Origin: Spirometra erinaceieuropaei
Lineage: Eukaryota; Platyhelminthes; Cestoda; Diphyllobothriidea; Diphyllobothriidae
Direction of reading: 5' to 3'
DNA length: 64,000 nt
NCBI GenBank assembly: GCA_902702965.1
Contig: CACRXP010000647.1
Location: forward strand, 190,994 to 254,993
A program made the translations under genes and the position numbers. Under the pieces are notes generated by a model. The model did no database searches, was not told the DNA's origin, and was given only the letters and a program-made list of their open reading frames with translations. This document shows, one piece after another, positions 44,079 to 56,900 of the stretch; position 1 is the stretch's first letter, and every line of letters begins with the position of its first letter.

Positions 44079-47000
44079 TCGAGCATACAGTTTGACGAAG
44101 ACAGGACTTGCTTATGTTCCTGACTGGCTGATGACGTCTGATTGGACAGACCTTCAGGCCCTTTAATTCAGAACTTCCCGCATCACACCCCTTTCTTCGG
44201 CTTACTTTTCTTGTCTCGATTTTTAAGTTCTCGTAGAGCACTGCTTCATGCGGCCGCCACTGTCGACCTCACTTCCTTAACCCCTAAATTCTATGTTTTG
44301 GCTGACGATTGAGATATTTAACTTGGCTTTTCATACCCATACCTATTTTTTTTAAAGTGGCAACCTATTCAGCTGTAGAGACGCTAGCACCGGAAATGCG
44401 AGCAGATTGGCATAACGCTGTTTCTGGCCTTTTCTGTTCCGTCCACCGGAAAGAAATCTTGCAGAATTTTCTCTAACTGGTCGAGAAACTGGCTGAAGGT
44501 CACAGTATCCTCCTTCGGAAAGCAATTTTGGCCTCCGACGTCTGCTGGCACCTTAGACCAATCGGGACGAAAGACGTATGACGATACATTAGACCCACAT
44601 CGAGGCAGAGGCAAAGGAAGTGAACTAACCAAAAGTCTCATTTTCCCCAGCACCCATGATATTATGGAGGAACGATACAAAGTAGAGTCTGAAACAAAAT
44701 CTCAAATGATGCTCAACTTTAAAGTATCTGCAAGATGAAGGCCTCAGTCCTGACAGGAAAAAGTGTTTTTAGTGTACCTTGTCTAGCGAGAGGTTTTAGA
44801 CAGTGAGGTTCCAGCTTAAACACATAAACGCATACAGCATGTAAATGACGGGAAGGAATCGAAAGACGTATACTTACTCCATTCCCCTGCCTTCCATCCC
44901 CGGGCCAAAGCTGACTGTAGGAGGTAACGACATCAGCTGATTGCCGTTAATATGACGTCGACTGTTATGCGTGGCTAACCCCCGTGCCCCAGGATGAACT
45001 TCTCCGGCCAGGTGATCCACGCCAGTCGCGTGGCTTAGGAGGAATGTTCATCCTGTTGAACATCATTCATATCTATGCCATTAGACTGCTTAAAAATCGA
45101 TGTGCTGGGATGAATGAGTGATAATCTGACCCTCACTACCACCCTTACGCCGGCGAGCAAAAAATCAATAAATCGTTACGGCGATAATCCCGTCTAGAGG
45201 CGCGTGGCTGTAGAAACCTGCGCACGCATTGTGGCCCACGCGTACCTATAAGTGGGCTAACTGCCAGCGCATGCAATTTTGGCGTCAGGCGACGTTAAGT
45301 TGTTGCACGATTATGGATCAAGGTGTCACAGGGCGCCAGAAGCACCATGTAACAAACATTTCCCTGTGAAATCATAACCGCATGGCATATGTGTGCTTAT
45401 CCCAGGAGTTAGTCTAGAGAGACGAGCATAGTATCGCGTTTTACGTATTACATTAGGCGTGCTTGGGAAAAATTGAATAATTGTCAACCAAAAACGTAAA
45501 GTAGTTCATTTAATTCGTAGGTTTCTATAAATACGGATGGAAATCTTGGGGCAGGCTCCATATCTCAGGAAATGTTTGCAGAACAATATGAGGCACCTAA
45601 AAGGGTCGAATGTTCGTCGTTTGCTTCACTCTGTGAATGATGTATGGGCTTTAAAGTCAGGAGTATACCGCCGAAGAACAACGGAAAAACCGTACTACTC
45701 TATTGCTAACAGTGCATAATTGTGTTCGTCGAGAAAGGAAGTTGGAAGTAATTGTCGAGACAAGCCTGTCTTTTGCCGTTCCAGTGAAGTCTTTCTAAGA
45801 GGTTTCAATTTATGACGGGCATCCCCGTCACTACAATAAATCCATAAAGTCCGACTGGATGGGCCTTGAATGCGCGGTTACAGTGTGGACATGTTGGAAG
45901 GGGTTGGGTGGTTGCGACGTTTATTCCTGTTAGTCCAGTCTTAATTACCCAACGCTTCTCCTGACATCCGTCTGGTTGGCTTTAATAATTTCTGCTTCAT
46001 TTGCTATGCCTGCCTGACCTATCCGCCGGTCATCATAAAAGTGACAGTTCGCATGCGTTCATCATTGAAGCTCATAACGCGACCGTACTATCGAGGCCAA
46101 ATCTGCTTGCACATTGTAGGCGACCTCAGAACCGGGGCAGTCGAGATGTGCTTCTGCGAGCGGGCGCGGCTACCTTTAAACGGTCAAAACGGCAACCTCC
46201 GCCAGTCATGATAATCCGTGAAATGTTACTTTCCTGGTAAAAGAATTGATCCAAAGAGGCGTGAAACAGTGAACAAGCAGTTGGCGAAGTCTGTGGTTGG
46301 TTCCGGTTGGTTCAGACAGTCGTCTTCTCCGTACTGAGAGTATGCTTTTTTGCATGTCCTCTTCAGCTGTGTTGTGCAGGGCGTGATCGTCGGCAAAGTA
46401 ACGATTACTGCACCTGGTCTTGTAGGCATTCAAGACTGCGTACCTCGGCCGTTAAATAGTCTTCCATTGGTTCAACAGTTACTGTGGTTTCCAAATCAGT
46501 TCTAACGGTGGGCTAAAGAGAATTAGAGTCTGTATGTCATATTGTTTCACCTAATCTAACACAATAAATGATTTCGAGGTCTACTAATTTCCCTTGACGA
46601 GACCCTGCTTGCTATTGCAAAGTGTGCCTGCCTACCAGCATCCACCTTCTGACCTATACGCACTTTGTCATTACTTCCCGCAGCTCGTTTCCGTCTCCGC
46701 TGTCGAATATCTTTCTGGAAGTGACAGAGCCAATGGGTAATTAAATCTTAATTTCTCCACATCCCTCCTGTAACAGACGAGTTGTTTTTGCTGTCTATGT
46801 CAGGAAATTTTACATACCCATGAAGTTAGGCCGGCAGTCCAGCAGTCGTTCAGATTCGACAGTGTGTTGGCGATCGACGGCTCAGTGATGTAATCTGTAG
46901 ATGTACGCACCATAGATAAACAGGAGTTTTATAGCTGCTACAGCGAAACCTCCACGCACACCACGCTAGAGCTACAGACACCGCACATGTAGACAAGCCG

Positions 47001-47740
47001 ACGCGGTCCGTTCCTCGCTATAAGGAATTCTGTTGGTTGAAAGACCGGTTATGGCTAGGAGGCTTCGCTCTCTGGGGATTGACCAAAGGCTGATAGTGCG
47101 TCTTTATCGTACCGACGATAAGCAAACGGCGGTACTTACCGACTCTGGTGTAACAGTATAGGGAAGGTCTTGCTACTGATTCCAACCTACTAGCGTATTT
47201 TATAGGCTGGACTCGCCTTACTCACGCTGCAGTCCGGGTCTGAGATGGGTCATTTAGTACGGCGTCAGGGAAGCCTGTTTTATTCTGAAAGTCTCGAAGG
47301 TTTCGACTGTGTATACTTCAAAATCGGCTAAGGAACGCTAGCTGAATCCTCGAGAGCATTTTCTCAGCATAAATTTTAGTGTTTCTTCACGTTCTCCACA
47401 GACTCTTCACAGACTGCCACTTTGTATTTGGACTGACCGGTGCTCTTGTTACTACTCGCATTTCCAGTAGTATATCTAACAGGTGCGTTCCTGTGGCCTA
47501 CAGTTTTCCAAATTCGTCACGAGGTCTGCCTCCTCATCGCCACTTAGTTGACAGCGACCCGCTGTACATTTATCTAGAATACCATGAAATTGCTTTGGCA
47601 TTTCTCGATCTTCCTAAGTACGTATGTGCCGCAGTTTGATCAAAAAACGTAATTTACTGCCAAGTCGTGTTGGCAAAATAGTCAATAACGGTCGACTAGA
47701 CGTGGTGACGCAACCGAAAAAGCATATTTTGACTCAGATA
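44079..47740. other. Mirror of 18141-21635, no supported gene
   Basis: A minus-strand frame at 44384-44680 has 98 codons here. In the left arm it is shortened by a deletion of about 20 bp, so it is not maintained. The private insertion at 46935-47075 lies in this stretch. Confidence 0.4.
46935..47075. mobile_element. 141-bp insertion present only in right arm
   Basis: The right arm reads TTTTATAG, then 141 bp, then GGATTGACC. The left arm reads these two flanks joined directly (around 18800). No clear target-site duplication is seen. The insert is moderately GC-rich and may be a SINE fragment, but I do not recognise it. Confidence 0.6.
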
Positions 47741-48235
47741 CCTACCGTGACAATTTGGGCGGCGATTGACTGACTACAGGACAGACTGGACGACGGTTTA
47801 GCTCGTGAATAACGGAGCACAAAGGGGCAGTCCGGAGGGGCGACCCACTCAGGTCGCTACTAACACCCTGGAGGAGGGCCACAAATACAACTCTGCGCGC
47901 CCGTAGGTAATGGCGCGGGCCAGCAATCAGGCGGAGCCTGAAGGCCTGATTGTCTGACACCAACGCCATTAACAGGCATGTGCCCCCCGGCTATCATGCC
48001 CTCCGTTGCCGCGGCCAAGAGGCGCGACCTAATTCCCAGCCAAGGGTGCACGCCGTCACGACGCCGTGAGACGGCGTGGACTCAGTCTCATCGCGAACAC
48101 CACCCCTCCACTCCTATCTCTCCTTCGACCAGAAAACTGCTCATTTGACGCCGCACTCTCACAGTCTGGTGGTGGCCTCCTGTACGAGACCGAAAGCTCA
48201 GACTAATACATGTACTGTTCCAGTGATCGCACGTC
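47740..48235. repeat. GC-rich dispersed repeat (right arm)
   Basis: Mirror of 17640-18140. Its hammerhead-like module at 48166-48196 has lost the CTGATGA core. Confidence 0.45.
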
Positions 48236-48834
48236 CATCTTCTTTGGGAAATTGACTTTCTAGTTATCAATTTCCCCTTCCGTACTATCTGACGAGTACA
48301 TATTGCTAATTCCTATGTTAACGTCTGCGAAGACTATAGCTCGAGGCTTCAGGACAAACTAGAATCTCATCTTCCATCTTAATGTTAATGTAGACGGGCG
48401 ATCTCTACTTCCAATGGGAGTTTACATACAGTCGATCAAAGCTCTCAGGGCGACATTTCGTGACTCAAACAGGAGACAGTCCAACCAAAAGACAAACCGA
48501 GCCGGAACCAACATTCAGTTCGTTGTGGCCGAAATCAAACAAACCAGAACTGACTAATGTAGTCTTCAAATAAATCCATTTTTTCGACGAAAAGGTCAAA
48601 ACACATATGAATCTGCCCCCCGTCAACGAATTATACACAATTTTCGACGAGCGCCAATTATCAAAAAGGCGCACTCCGTCGAGGCCCTGCTTTCTATGCT
48701 TCTCACTCTGATGATAAGGAAGTTACCCAAATGATAGCGAACAGATCAACCTTATGGACACCCATCAAACTGCGCTCCATCTTGTTCAACATTGCAGCCA
48801 CACTTTTGCCGTTTTTCTGTTCAGAAGTATACAG

Positions 48835-49818
48835 TCATTGATCGATCTCAGGAAGTACTAACCGAAATTCGCGAATGCGTTTTCGATTAGGAAGGATTAC
48901 TTAAATGAGACGGTAGTATTGATTACCTTGCGACATAATCCAGCGATGTTTCAGGCATGCCAGGGTGCCGGCTTTTGGATACTTTTCTTTTCGGCCACCT
49001 GAAAAAGCCGCATTTAGTAACAAATGACCACTTAAGCGGCATGTATTTTCTCTATCGATTTTCGGTGTCTTTGTAAATTCAAATATATCTCATAGAAAAT
49101 CTATGTAGAAACATTATTTCTTATATTCATTTATAGCAAATCACGCCTTCTTCAAACTTTATACTTGAAAAAGGGTATCTTTTCGTTCTAAAAAGTTTTG
49201 ATATTTCCGAGTAATTTTGAAATCAATCTGTTGTTGCATTTTTGTTTAGGTTTTCCAGTCTTCATACTGTATACTTTCAGTGCACGGAAAAACATGCATT
49301 CCTTTATGTCATCAAGAAAATACCACACGGAACTCATAAAATGTTGTAACGAATTTGGCCTATGTTGCACATCTAATGGGGAGCATTATTAAACAAAAAG
49401 TTGCGAAGCTATTAAAACTGACATTATAGGTCTTAAAATCTCAAAATTAGGAACTTACTGAAACCAAAATACCCTTTCTTTGAATACAAAGTTCTAAAAA
49501 GACGCAGTTTGCTACAATATGAGTACGATAAAAAATCATTGCTGTGCATGTTTTCTGCAAAATATTTCTTACCTTATGAGAGCATCGAAAATCGATAGGG
49601 AAAATGCATACTGATTAAGTAGTCACTTTTTGTCGAGTGTGGATTTTTATATGACCGAAAAGAAGTTAATCAAAAAGCCAGCGCCGCGACGTATCTGAAC
49701 TATCACGGGATTATGCCACATGAAAATCAGTATTACAACCCTACTTACGTATGCCACCCTAGTCGAAAACGCATTTCAGAATTTCAGTTAACCTTTTCAT
49801 GTGATCGGTCTCTCACTG
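48835..49818. mobile_element. Foldback element with long terminal inverted repeats (right arm)
   Basis: Mirror of 16045-17030. Both terminal repeats are preserved. Confidence 0.7.
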
Positions 49819-50884
49819 TATTTGAAGTTTAAGTACGTTTCCTGTGCAGCCCAGTGCACGCTGTAACGACGCAGTAATGAGTTGCCATTCCTTTTTCAAG
49901 CTTAGTAATTGGGATGATTTCGCGCTCGATCCCCTGTTTTGTGGCAAACGTTCTTTCACTCACAGAGCTACGACGACTACGAAGAGGAGATAGGAGAGGA
50001 AAGTGCATTGAAAAGCTCAGTCAGGCTCCTTCCCGCTGATCCGAACCAATATTTTACTCATCAGAAGTGCCTACAAAGATGAAATTTCGATGGAATTATC
50101 TGGACCACTATGAAATTAAGGAGATTACACAGCCTGAATATATATCAAAAAGTGTGAAACCCTGTATTCTTCCAGGAAGTACAACTCTCCCCCCCCTCCC
50201 CCAGGGCCGTTAATTTGTTTGCTTTTAAAAAGCAAATTCAACAACGAGTAGGTGTAGTTAGAGGTTTTAACTAACTGTTTTAACTCATAAACCCCATTTT
50301 CGTGGACTTTTGCCACGAGGAAGCCTATGCCTTTTTCCCACTATTGGTCCTCATGATTCCAGCATTTTACAGGCACCGAAGCTCGTGCAGACTGCGCGAA
50401 TATCTCCCAAAACACTCATTCTCGGGGAAAGGTGGGGGGATTAATTCCAGAGTACATATATCTCCTCATCTGAGGTAGTTGTGCTTGTGGACATATTCAT
50501 GCAGTAAAGGGGGGGGGAATCAACAGCGTTTGTGGCACACGTAGGGGGATACCTTGTCTCAGGTCAGTGACAGTGTCGGATCCAATTTTCGGTGGGGTCG
50601 ATCGGAACCAGCCCGTTGTACAAGATGGACGAGGGCCGGAGAAATGAGGCCGATGCGTCGTCTAAGTTCGCGTACTTAATGTACTTTTAAACTGACACTG
50701 TGTTCTAATATTTGTTAATTGTGAGGCTGTTAACCGAAATGCTAACTCCAACCTCCGCCGGAGGGAGGGTTAGGTTCCGATGGTCCCTTAGTATTACGAC
50801 CCCCCATGGCAACTCTCACACGAGTGTGACCCGAGTTTAATAAATTTGACTGAGGAATCAGTACGTGTGTGGCACGCGTAGACG

Positions 50885-51060
50885 GGGCTTCTTGCTATTA
50901 CCGACAAAGACAAGAGAGACTAGAATGACCATTTCTTGTTTTCTAACCAGCGTCAGGCAGCCATACCCAACCCCGAAATGTACAATACCTGGGGCTCGAT
51001 CTCGCGACCTGTTAGTTCGAAGTCCACGTCTCAAACCACTGGGCCACGGGTCCGTTGTCC
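50885..51060 (-). repeat. tRNA-derived SINE (right arm)
   Basis: On the minus strand the A-box-like TGGCCCAGTGG is at 51037-51047 and the B-box-like AGATCGAGCCC at 50992-51002. The TCTTGTCTTTGTCGGTAAT tail follows. Confidence 0.65.
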
Positions 51061-51091
51061 CGTCGTTTTCGATCTGGAATATACAGTCGTA

Positions 51092-51111
51092 GGGGGTGGG
51101 GGGGGGGGGGG
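51092..51111 (+). repeat. G homopolymer tract
   Basis: GGGGGT is followed by 14 consecutive G (51098-51111). It occupies the position missing as N in the left arm. Confidence 0.95.
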
Positions 51112-51844
51112 CGCCCACCGATCATTCTTACGAAACTCACCCGTTCCGTTTTGCCTTACGGGCACTCTTTCGAGTCCAACCAGCAGCCGCACAGCGGCGC
51201 AGGATATAAGCAGAATGCTTTTACCGACACAGACAAGGGTATGACTGGCTGACGACTAATGAGCCAGAAATGACCATTCCAGTCTCCCTTGTCTTTGTCG
51301 GTAATAAATTTCTGCCTATATCATGCATCGCAGTGCGGCTGCTGGTTGGGCTCGTTATAAAGAACCGGTAAGGCACAACGGAACGAGTGATTTCCATAAG
51401 AACGATCGGCGAGCGTCCCTCTGCCACGGGGCTTTTTGTCAGACTACTCACAGCACCGGATGGCAGTAGCTACAGATTACAGAGGGAGAGAGAGAGGGGG
51501 CATAACATGTGACAGTTAAGGTTGCTTTCCCGAGCATACAAGATCATTACATTTCCAGGAATATGGCTAAAAACTTCAGGTGTTTAAGCAGTCATATTTG
51601 AGGAAGTAGCTCTTACCCCCTTAAGGGTGAAGGAGCAAGAAAATATGCTTAAAATGCTTATACTCAGGTTGTCTGCAAACGGACCATAGTTTTTGAACTG
51701 TAAAAAAACAGATCGTGGTCGTTTTATTATTTTGAAATTAATAGTTAAAACAGATGACGTAAGAGTGACAGTTAAACCTTAGCGAAAAACAACGTTTACT
51801 GGGTGTCCCACAAAGTGAGCACAGCACCCGGTGACTTTCGCATG

Positions 51845-51955
51845 CATTAGTTTAGAGTGAAGCAGACTTACGCAGCATCTGTCTCACTCCCTCCTACCTC
51901 ACCAGTCTGGCTCCCAGGGCAAGACAATGTCAAGACGGCCGGAAGCGGGCTCGGA
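51845..51955 (-). repeat. SINE-like repeat S1, partial copy (right arm)
   Basis: Mirror of 13900-14010. Confidence 0.5.
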
Positions 51956-53556
51956 CGCAGTGGCTGATAAAGCTAGCCAGTCTGTACACGCATGCCCCGC
52001 GCGGCACATACGAGGTTTTCACGAGGACGGATCATATCTCACGTGAGTGAGAGCGCGATAGAGGCCACGGTCAGAAGAAGCCATTGGGTCTGACTCAGCC
52101 CTTAGCTCAGGATGGCATGACAATGTCAAGACGACCGAGGGTGGGTGCCGACGCAGAGGCTGACAGAGTCAAACAGTCCGTCAACACAAAACACCTGGTC
52201 TCCGCCACCTCTACCGTGCTCTCATGGGGGCGGAGCTCGGATCTCACATGGGTGAGAGTATCGTGAAGACCACGTTATAAGAGAAAGTCATTGCAGCCTG
52301 GCTCTCAGTTCTCTTGTCACTCTAGTATACTCACATGACGACCGAGTTAGCCTGTTAGTTTGCAGCATTCCAGGCCACGGCTTTTAGCAGTGTCGTGGTA
52401 GACTAGAGTGCATGGACTGCTGTGGGAATAGATTTTCTCAGTGTCGACCTTGTTCTCTCTCTCCCCTCTCACTTGGACCAGTTGACTGTCCGGGCTTCGG
52501 CTGACTGATCGCAGTGCTTGGCAGAGCCAGGGGACCTTTTTACGTGTGCCACACACGACCCGATTACTACTTTATGAATTGGTATACACCAAATAGTATG
52601 CTACCAACCATATATGGGGTGTTCTGACGTTCGACAATGAGCTGGCCGTACCAGCGGCGGCTTCGAAGGGATATACATGCTTGCTGCCGGAAAGAAGTAT
52701 GATTTTCACGGAGTGTGACGTGGGTTCATACACGGCCTAGGGATGGATGGGCAAGTAGGGCGAGGTTTGGACGGCGGTGCTCTCTTTAATTATATGCACG
52801 GAGGTGTATATGGCGAATAGGTCCATACGATGACCGAAAGTCACTTTGAGGTGCAAGCTGGTGAGCCAGATGTGACGGGTGCGAAGGGGGGCTTCTGGCA
52901 TTTGGTTCGCCGGTCTCTGTGTGACGTAATTGGTAGACAGTAAAGTTAGTTAAGGCAAATAAAAGAGGGACAAGCAAGTCTTTTTCGGGGATTATATGTT
53001 CATTGTACTTAAAATTATTTTGACGGGCGAAAGGAAAAATGAAAAATGACACCTCGAGTTCGGAGACGCCCAGACGTAATAAGAATCTGCACACCTTTTC
53101 TCGTCTATGCAGAAAGTGAGCAATTCTGACAAAGTCAGCACACCAGCGGACATAGACTGCAAAAGTGGAAGCGTCAAGCCGTAACGCAGGACAAGACTCC
53201 AACGGCAACAAAGTCCTACTGAAATCCTGTGCAAATCACAGACTTTCGACCTCGAACTGAGTCTTTTGCCTTTCCGATCCCTGGGAGAAATACTGACTGC
53301 ATTTTCGTGGGCGTAAATGTCATGTGGTGGGCTACGTACTCGCGTTTGCTAGGAAGCCAAGTTGCAACGCTGAATAGTGGACTAATCTGCTAATAGAAGC
53401 GAAGTGGAGAGTTCCAGGAAGTAGTCGCGGAGAAGGAGACACGATCACATTTCATGCGATTGGTCATTCACTGTACTTGAAGTTTAAGTACGTTTCCTGT
53501 GCAGCTGAGTACGTGCTGTAACGACGCAGTAATGAGTTGCCATTGCTTTTCCTTTT

Positions 53557-54194
53557 CAGCATCGGAAATGGAAAACGTTTCATCACAGCCATTGGGAACC
53601 AGACCAGTTGCCCTGTTCGTCATCTCATCATCCCTACGTCGTCCCAGATTAGTCATTGAGGCTTCCAGCACCTTCCTTAAGGTGACCTCGAATGCGGCAA
53701 CTCCCCTATGTAAAAACAGAATTCCGTAACAGTAACGTAACTGGTGGTGAGTTTGTCCGCATCTCGTAAACTCAGTGGTGAGATTTGGCGGAAGATATAA
53801 CACAAAACAGCGGACTGTAGGGCAGTTAGAGTAGCTACTGAAAGCTTAGCACGGATTACCCTTATGAAGACGTTTTTATCGTCTTTTCTTTGTTATCATC
53901 GGGCTTTAAGAGGTTTTAGAACACCAGAACCCCGAAAACGGCAAATTCCTAAAAACGAAACACAGTAAGACGAAAGACACGACGGGAGAGTTCAAGGACA
54001 AAAAACACCGTTAGAAACAAGCATCGGAATTCTGTTTTTAGATAGGGGAGTTGCCGCATTCGAGGTCACCTTAAGGAAGGTGTTGGAAGCCACAATGACT
54101 AATCTGGGACGACGTAGGGATGGTGAGATGACGAACAGGGCAACTGGTCTAGGTCCCAATGTCTGTGATGAAACGTTTTCCATTTCCGATGCTG
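53557..54194. repeat. Nested small inverted repeat (right arm)
   Basis: Mirror of 11648-12285. Its arms are about 53557-53726 and 54023-54194. Confidence 0.7.
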
Positions 54195-55728
54195 ATAAAA
54201 AAGCAAGACTGGCAAGAGATTGACTGGGATCATCTCTTTGCGATGAGTTAAGTCTCAATAAAGCAGAATGAACACATGGTTAGATCTGGTAAATTCAGTT
54301 CCCATACTGCCAACAGTTGTCAACTGTACGCGAGCAAAAGAGCTGGAGTTGGCGAATACACCTCTGTGTCCTCTGTGACGGATGGATTTGCTGTTGTAGC
54401 CGAAGGGCAGCTAATAGCGGAGGACAGGTTATCAACTGTGCAACCGACGACTCGTGCCCGTGTTAAGGATGAGAAAGCTAAATAAAGGCAAAACTCTCCT
54501 TCTATGTGTTCTCTAAGCCTTTATCGCACAGTTTATCACAACTGAGAGGCGCAAGACCAGATCGGCTGTTGAAAAGAGGCCGATATTTTCTGCCCGACAT
54601 CAGACCGACGCACCAGAACATCTGTCTGAAGAACTTTTACCTAGCGGAATGTCGTAAAGCAGGGAGCACATGCCGCATGAGAACTCGGATGGTTCGTGAT
54701 CAGTCACTCCATCTTCATTGAAAAGGTGTCTGTCGGTCAAAACCGCCGTAAGTCGAAGAAGTTTGGTCTTCACACAGTTTTAGAGGATCGGCAGGCGGGC
54801 CATGGAAAAAAGATTTGGCCTGCCGGATGATCGTCGTTAGAAGGAATTTCATCAGTCTACGGATTTTGTCAACTTCCCAGTTCCATTAATTAAAGAAAAA
54901 GCTGGAAGAATATAAAGCGATATTCCGACATTTTGTGAAAAATCGGAAGTGCGAGAGCAAGAACAATGACAGGGTCGAATGAGTCCTGAGTTGGATTGTG
55001 AACGTCTGCCAGAGAGACAGTTGCATAAGTTACTGTACGCATGAAATTGAGTCGGCTTTTTGTTGGTGGATGGTCACACAAGCTGTTTGATAATGCGTTG
55101 AGTTAGTTGCTGGCAAGAAGTATTGACTTTGGTAAATCTGTCTTGACCGTCAAGTAATAGATTATTTCCCTATGTGCTATAGCCCAGGGAACAGAATCGA
55201 CACCACCTGGAGTGTTAGGCAATTTCTCCTTTTTTCTCATGAGTCTTTCTTGAAAATTAGAAAAAGTAGCACAAAAGAATAAAACATGTGACTGCTTAGG
55301 AGTGCGGGTGGTTTACAGAACAAAGTCGAGTGGAACAGGAAAATTCATTTTCTCTAACACTTTCCGAGAAAAATCGATGTCAAAGGAAAGGAGACTGCTC
55401 GGCTGCCAAATCCTATGCAACAGTTTGTAGTTATGCCGAACAGCGACGTCAGAACATATTTTTCGGTGACGAACCTCCAATCATCCTTAAGCACCGTTGC
55501 AGAGTGCGGAAGGTTTTGAGCAGACCTTTTTCGGAAAATAAACTTGCCAAACGGTAGGTTAATTCCCATAGTATTAAATTGATATGTGCCGATGATCCAA
55601 CTGACAATGTTTAATTGTTCAGTGTTTGATGGCCATCAAACAATTAGCACACCAAGTGCGACGATCCCGGATGAAGGAGGGAGCCGTGAATGTTCATAGG
55701 TATGCGGTAACATGGCGACTGCATCCCC

Positions 55729-56388
55729 TTGTGCATGAACCACCCGTATCTGCTTTTGTCTCTGATGATAGATTCGAGCAGAAATCCGAAACGCCAGGCT
55801 AACAAAGCTCTTGTGCCAACGATCGTGGCTCCTTCTTCAAGTATCCACGTTGGTGACAGGCAGTCAGTGGAGGTAGCAGTTGAAAGCGGTGTTCCTCAAG
55901 GCTCCGTCCTAGGCCCTACCTTTCCCATTACATACGTAAACGACTACGTGAGTGAACTGAATCGTGATGTCGCCATGTTCGTTAATGACGTTGAGTTTTG
56001 GAGCGTCATCCAAACTGAATTTAACGAGCAGAACTTGCGGACAAACCTGAAACGGCTGGAGAAACGGTCGCAGGACTAGCTTTTGCCATTTAATATGACT
56101 AAGTGCAAAATTATGCGAATCGGTAGAACTCGATCTCCGAATCACAGAGTTTACCACCTAAGTGGCGTACAATTGCGTGTGGTAGACGCCCAGAAAGACT
56201 TCGATGTGTGGGTCATGGCTTCACTTAAACCGTCGTTCCACTGTTACATGGTAGCCAAGTCCGCGACGTCAGTTCTGTACCTTGTCAAGCGGACTTTCTC
56301 TACCTTCGATGAGGATTTCTTTACTAAGGTCTTTCGAACGTTTGTGCGGCCACGGTTAGAGTTCGCTATTCAAGCGTGGAAACTCTGA
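55729..56388 (+). pseudogene. LINE reverse-transcriptase fragment (right arm)
   Basis: Mirror of 9465-10157, in one frame interrupted by an amber stop at 56077-56079. At that place the left copy has TGG (SQDW). The catalytic motif reads MFVND, so one of the two catalytic aspartates is lost. VPQGSVLG is intact. The copy is clearly inactive. Confidence 0.8.
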
Positions 56389-56900
56389 ACCGCTAATAAC
56401 CTCAGCATCCTTGGGAAAGTTCAAAGGCGGTCAACGAAACGCCTTGGTGGACAGAGTTAACTACCTTACGGAACACGGTTATCCAATCTCAGCCTTTTTC
56501 CTCTGAGTTACAGACAGCTTAGAGGCGACCTGATACAAACATCCCAAATCATGCGCGGTCAGAATTGCAGTCAATTACGTGCAGACTTCTTTGAGTTAGC
56601 AACTACAACGAAACTCCGAGGTCATCCACTCAAACTACATGTAACTGGCTTCAAGCTGGACACACGATAGTTGTTAACCAACAGAGTGGTCAAGATCCCG
56701 AATGCTCTGCCAGCAGATATCGTTATGTCCATATCCGTCAAGACTTTTAAGCATAATTTGGATCAGTATAGCAGCACACATCAAATTTCTGCAGGTGTTT
56801 GATGTTTCCATCATCAAATTTTTGATATAATTCGCTTCCTTGTAACAAATAGGGAGTTCAAAGGTTCAAAACTTACGTTTCCCTCAAATAAACTGAACTG
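56389..56900 (+). mobile_element. LINE thumb to 3' end, uninterrupted (right arm)
   Basis: From the thumb the sequence passes directly into the LSLFPLSYRQLRGDL-type segment, then DFFELATTTK and GHPLKL. It continues through VKIPNALPADIVMS to a 3' end with AATAAA at about 56886. This is the normal LINE order and shows the ancestral state relative to the left arm. Confidence 0.65.
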
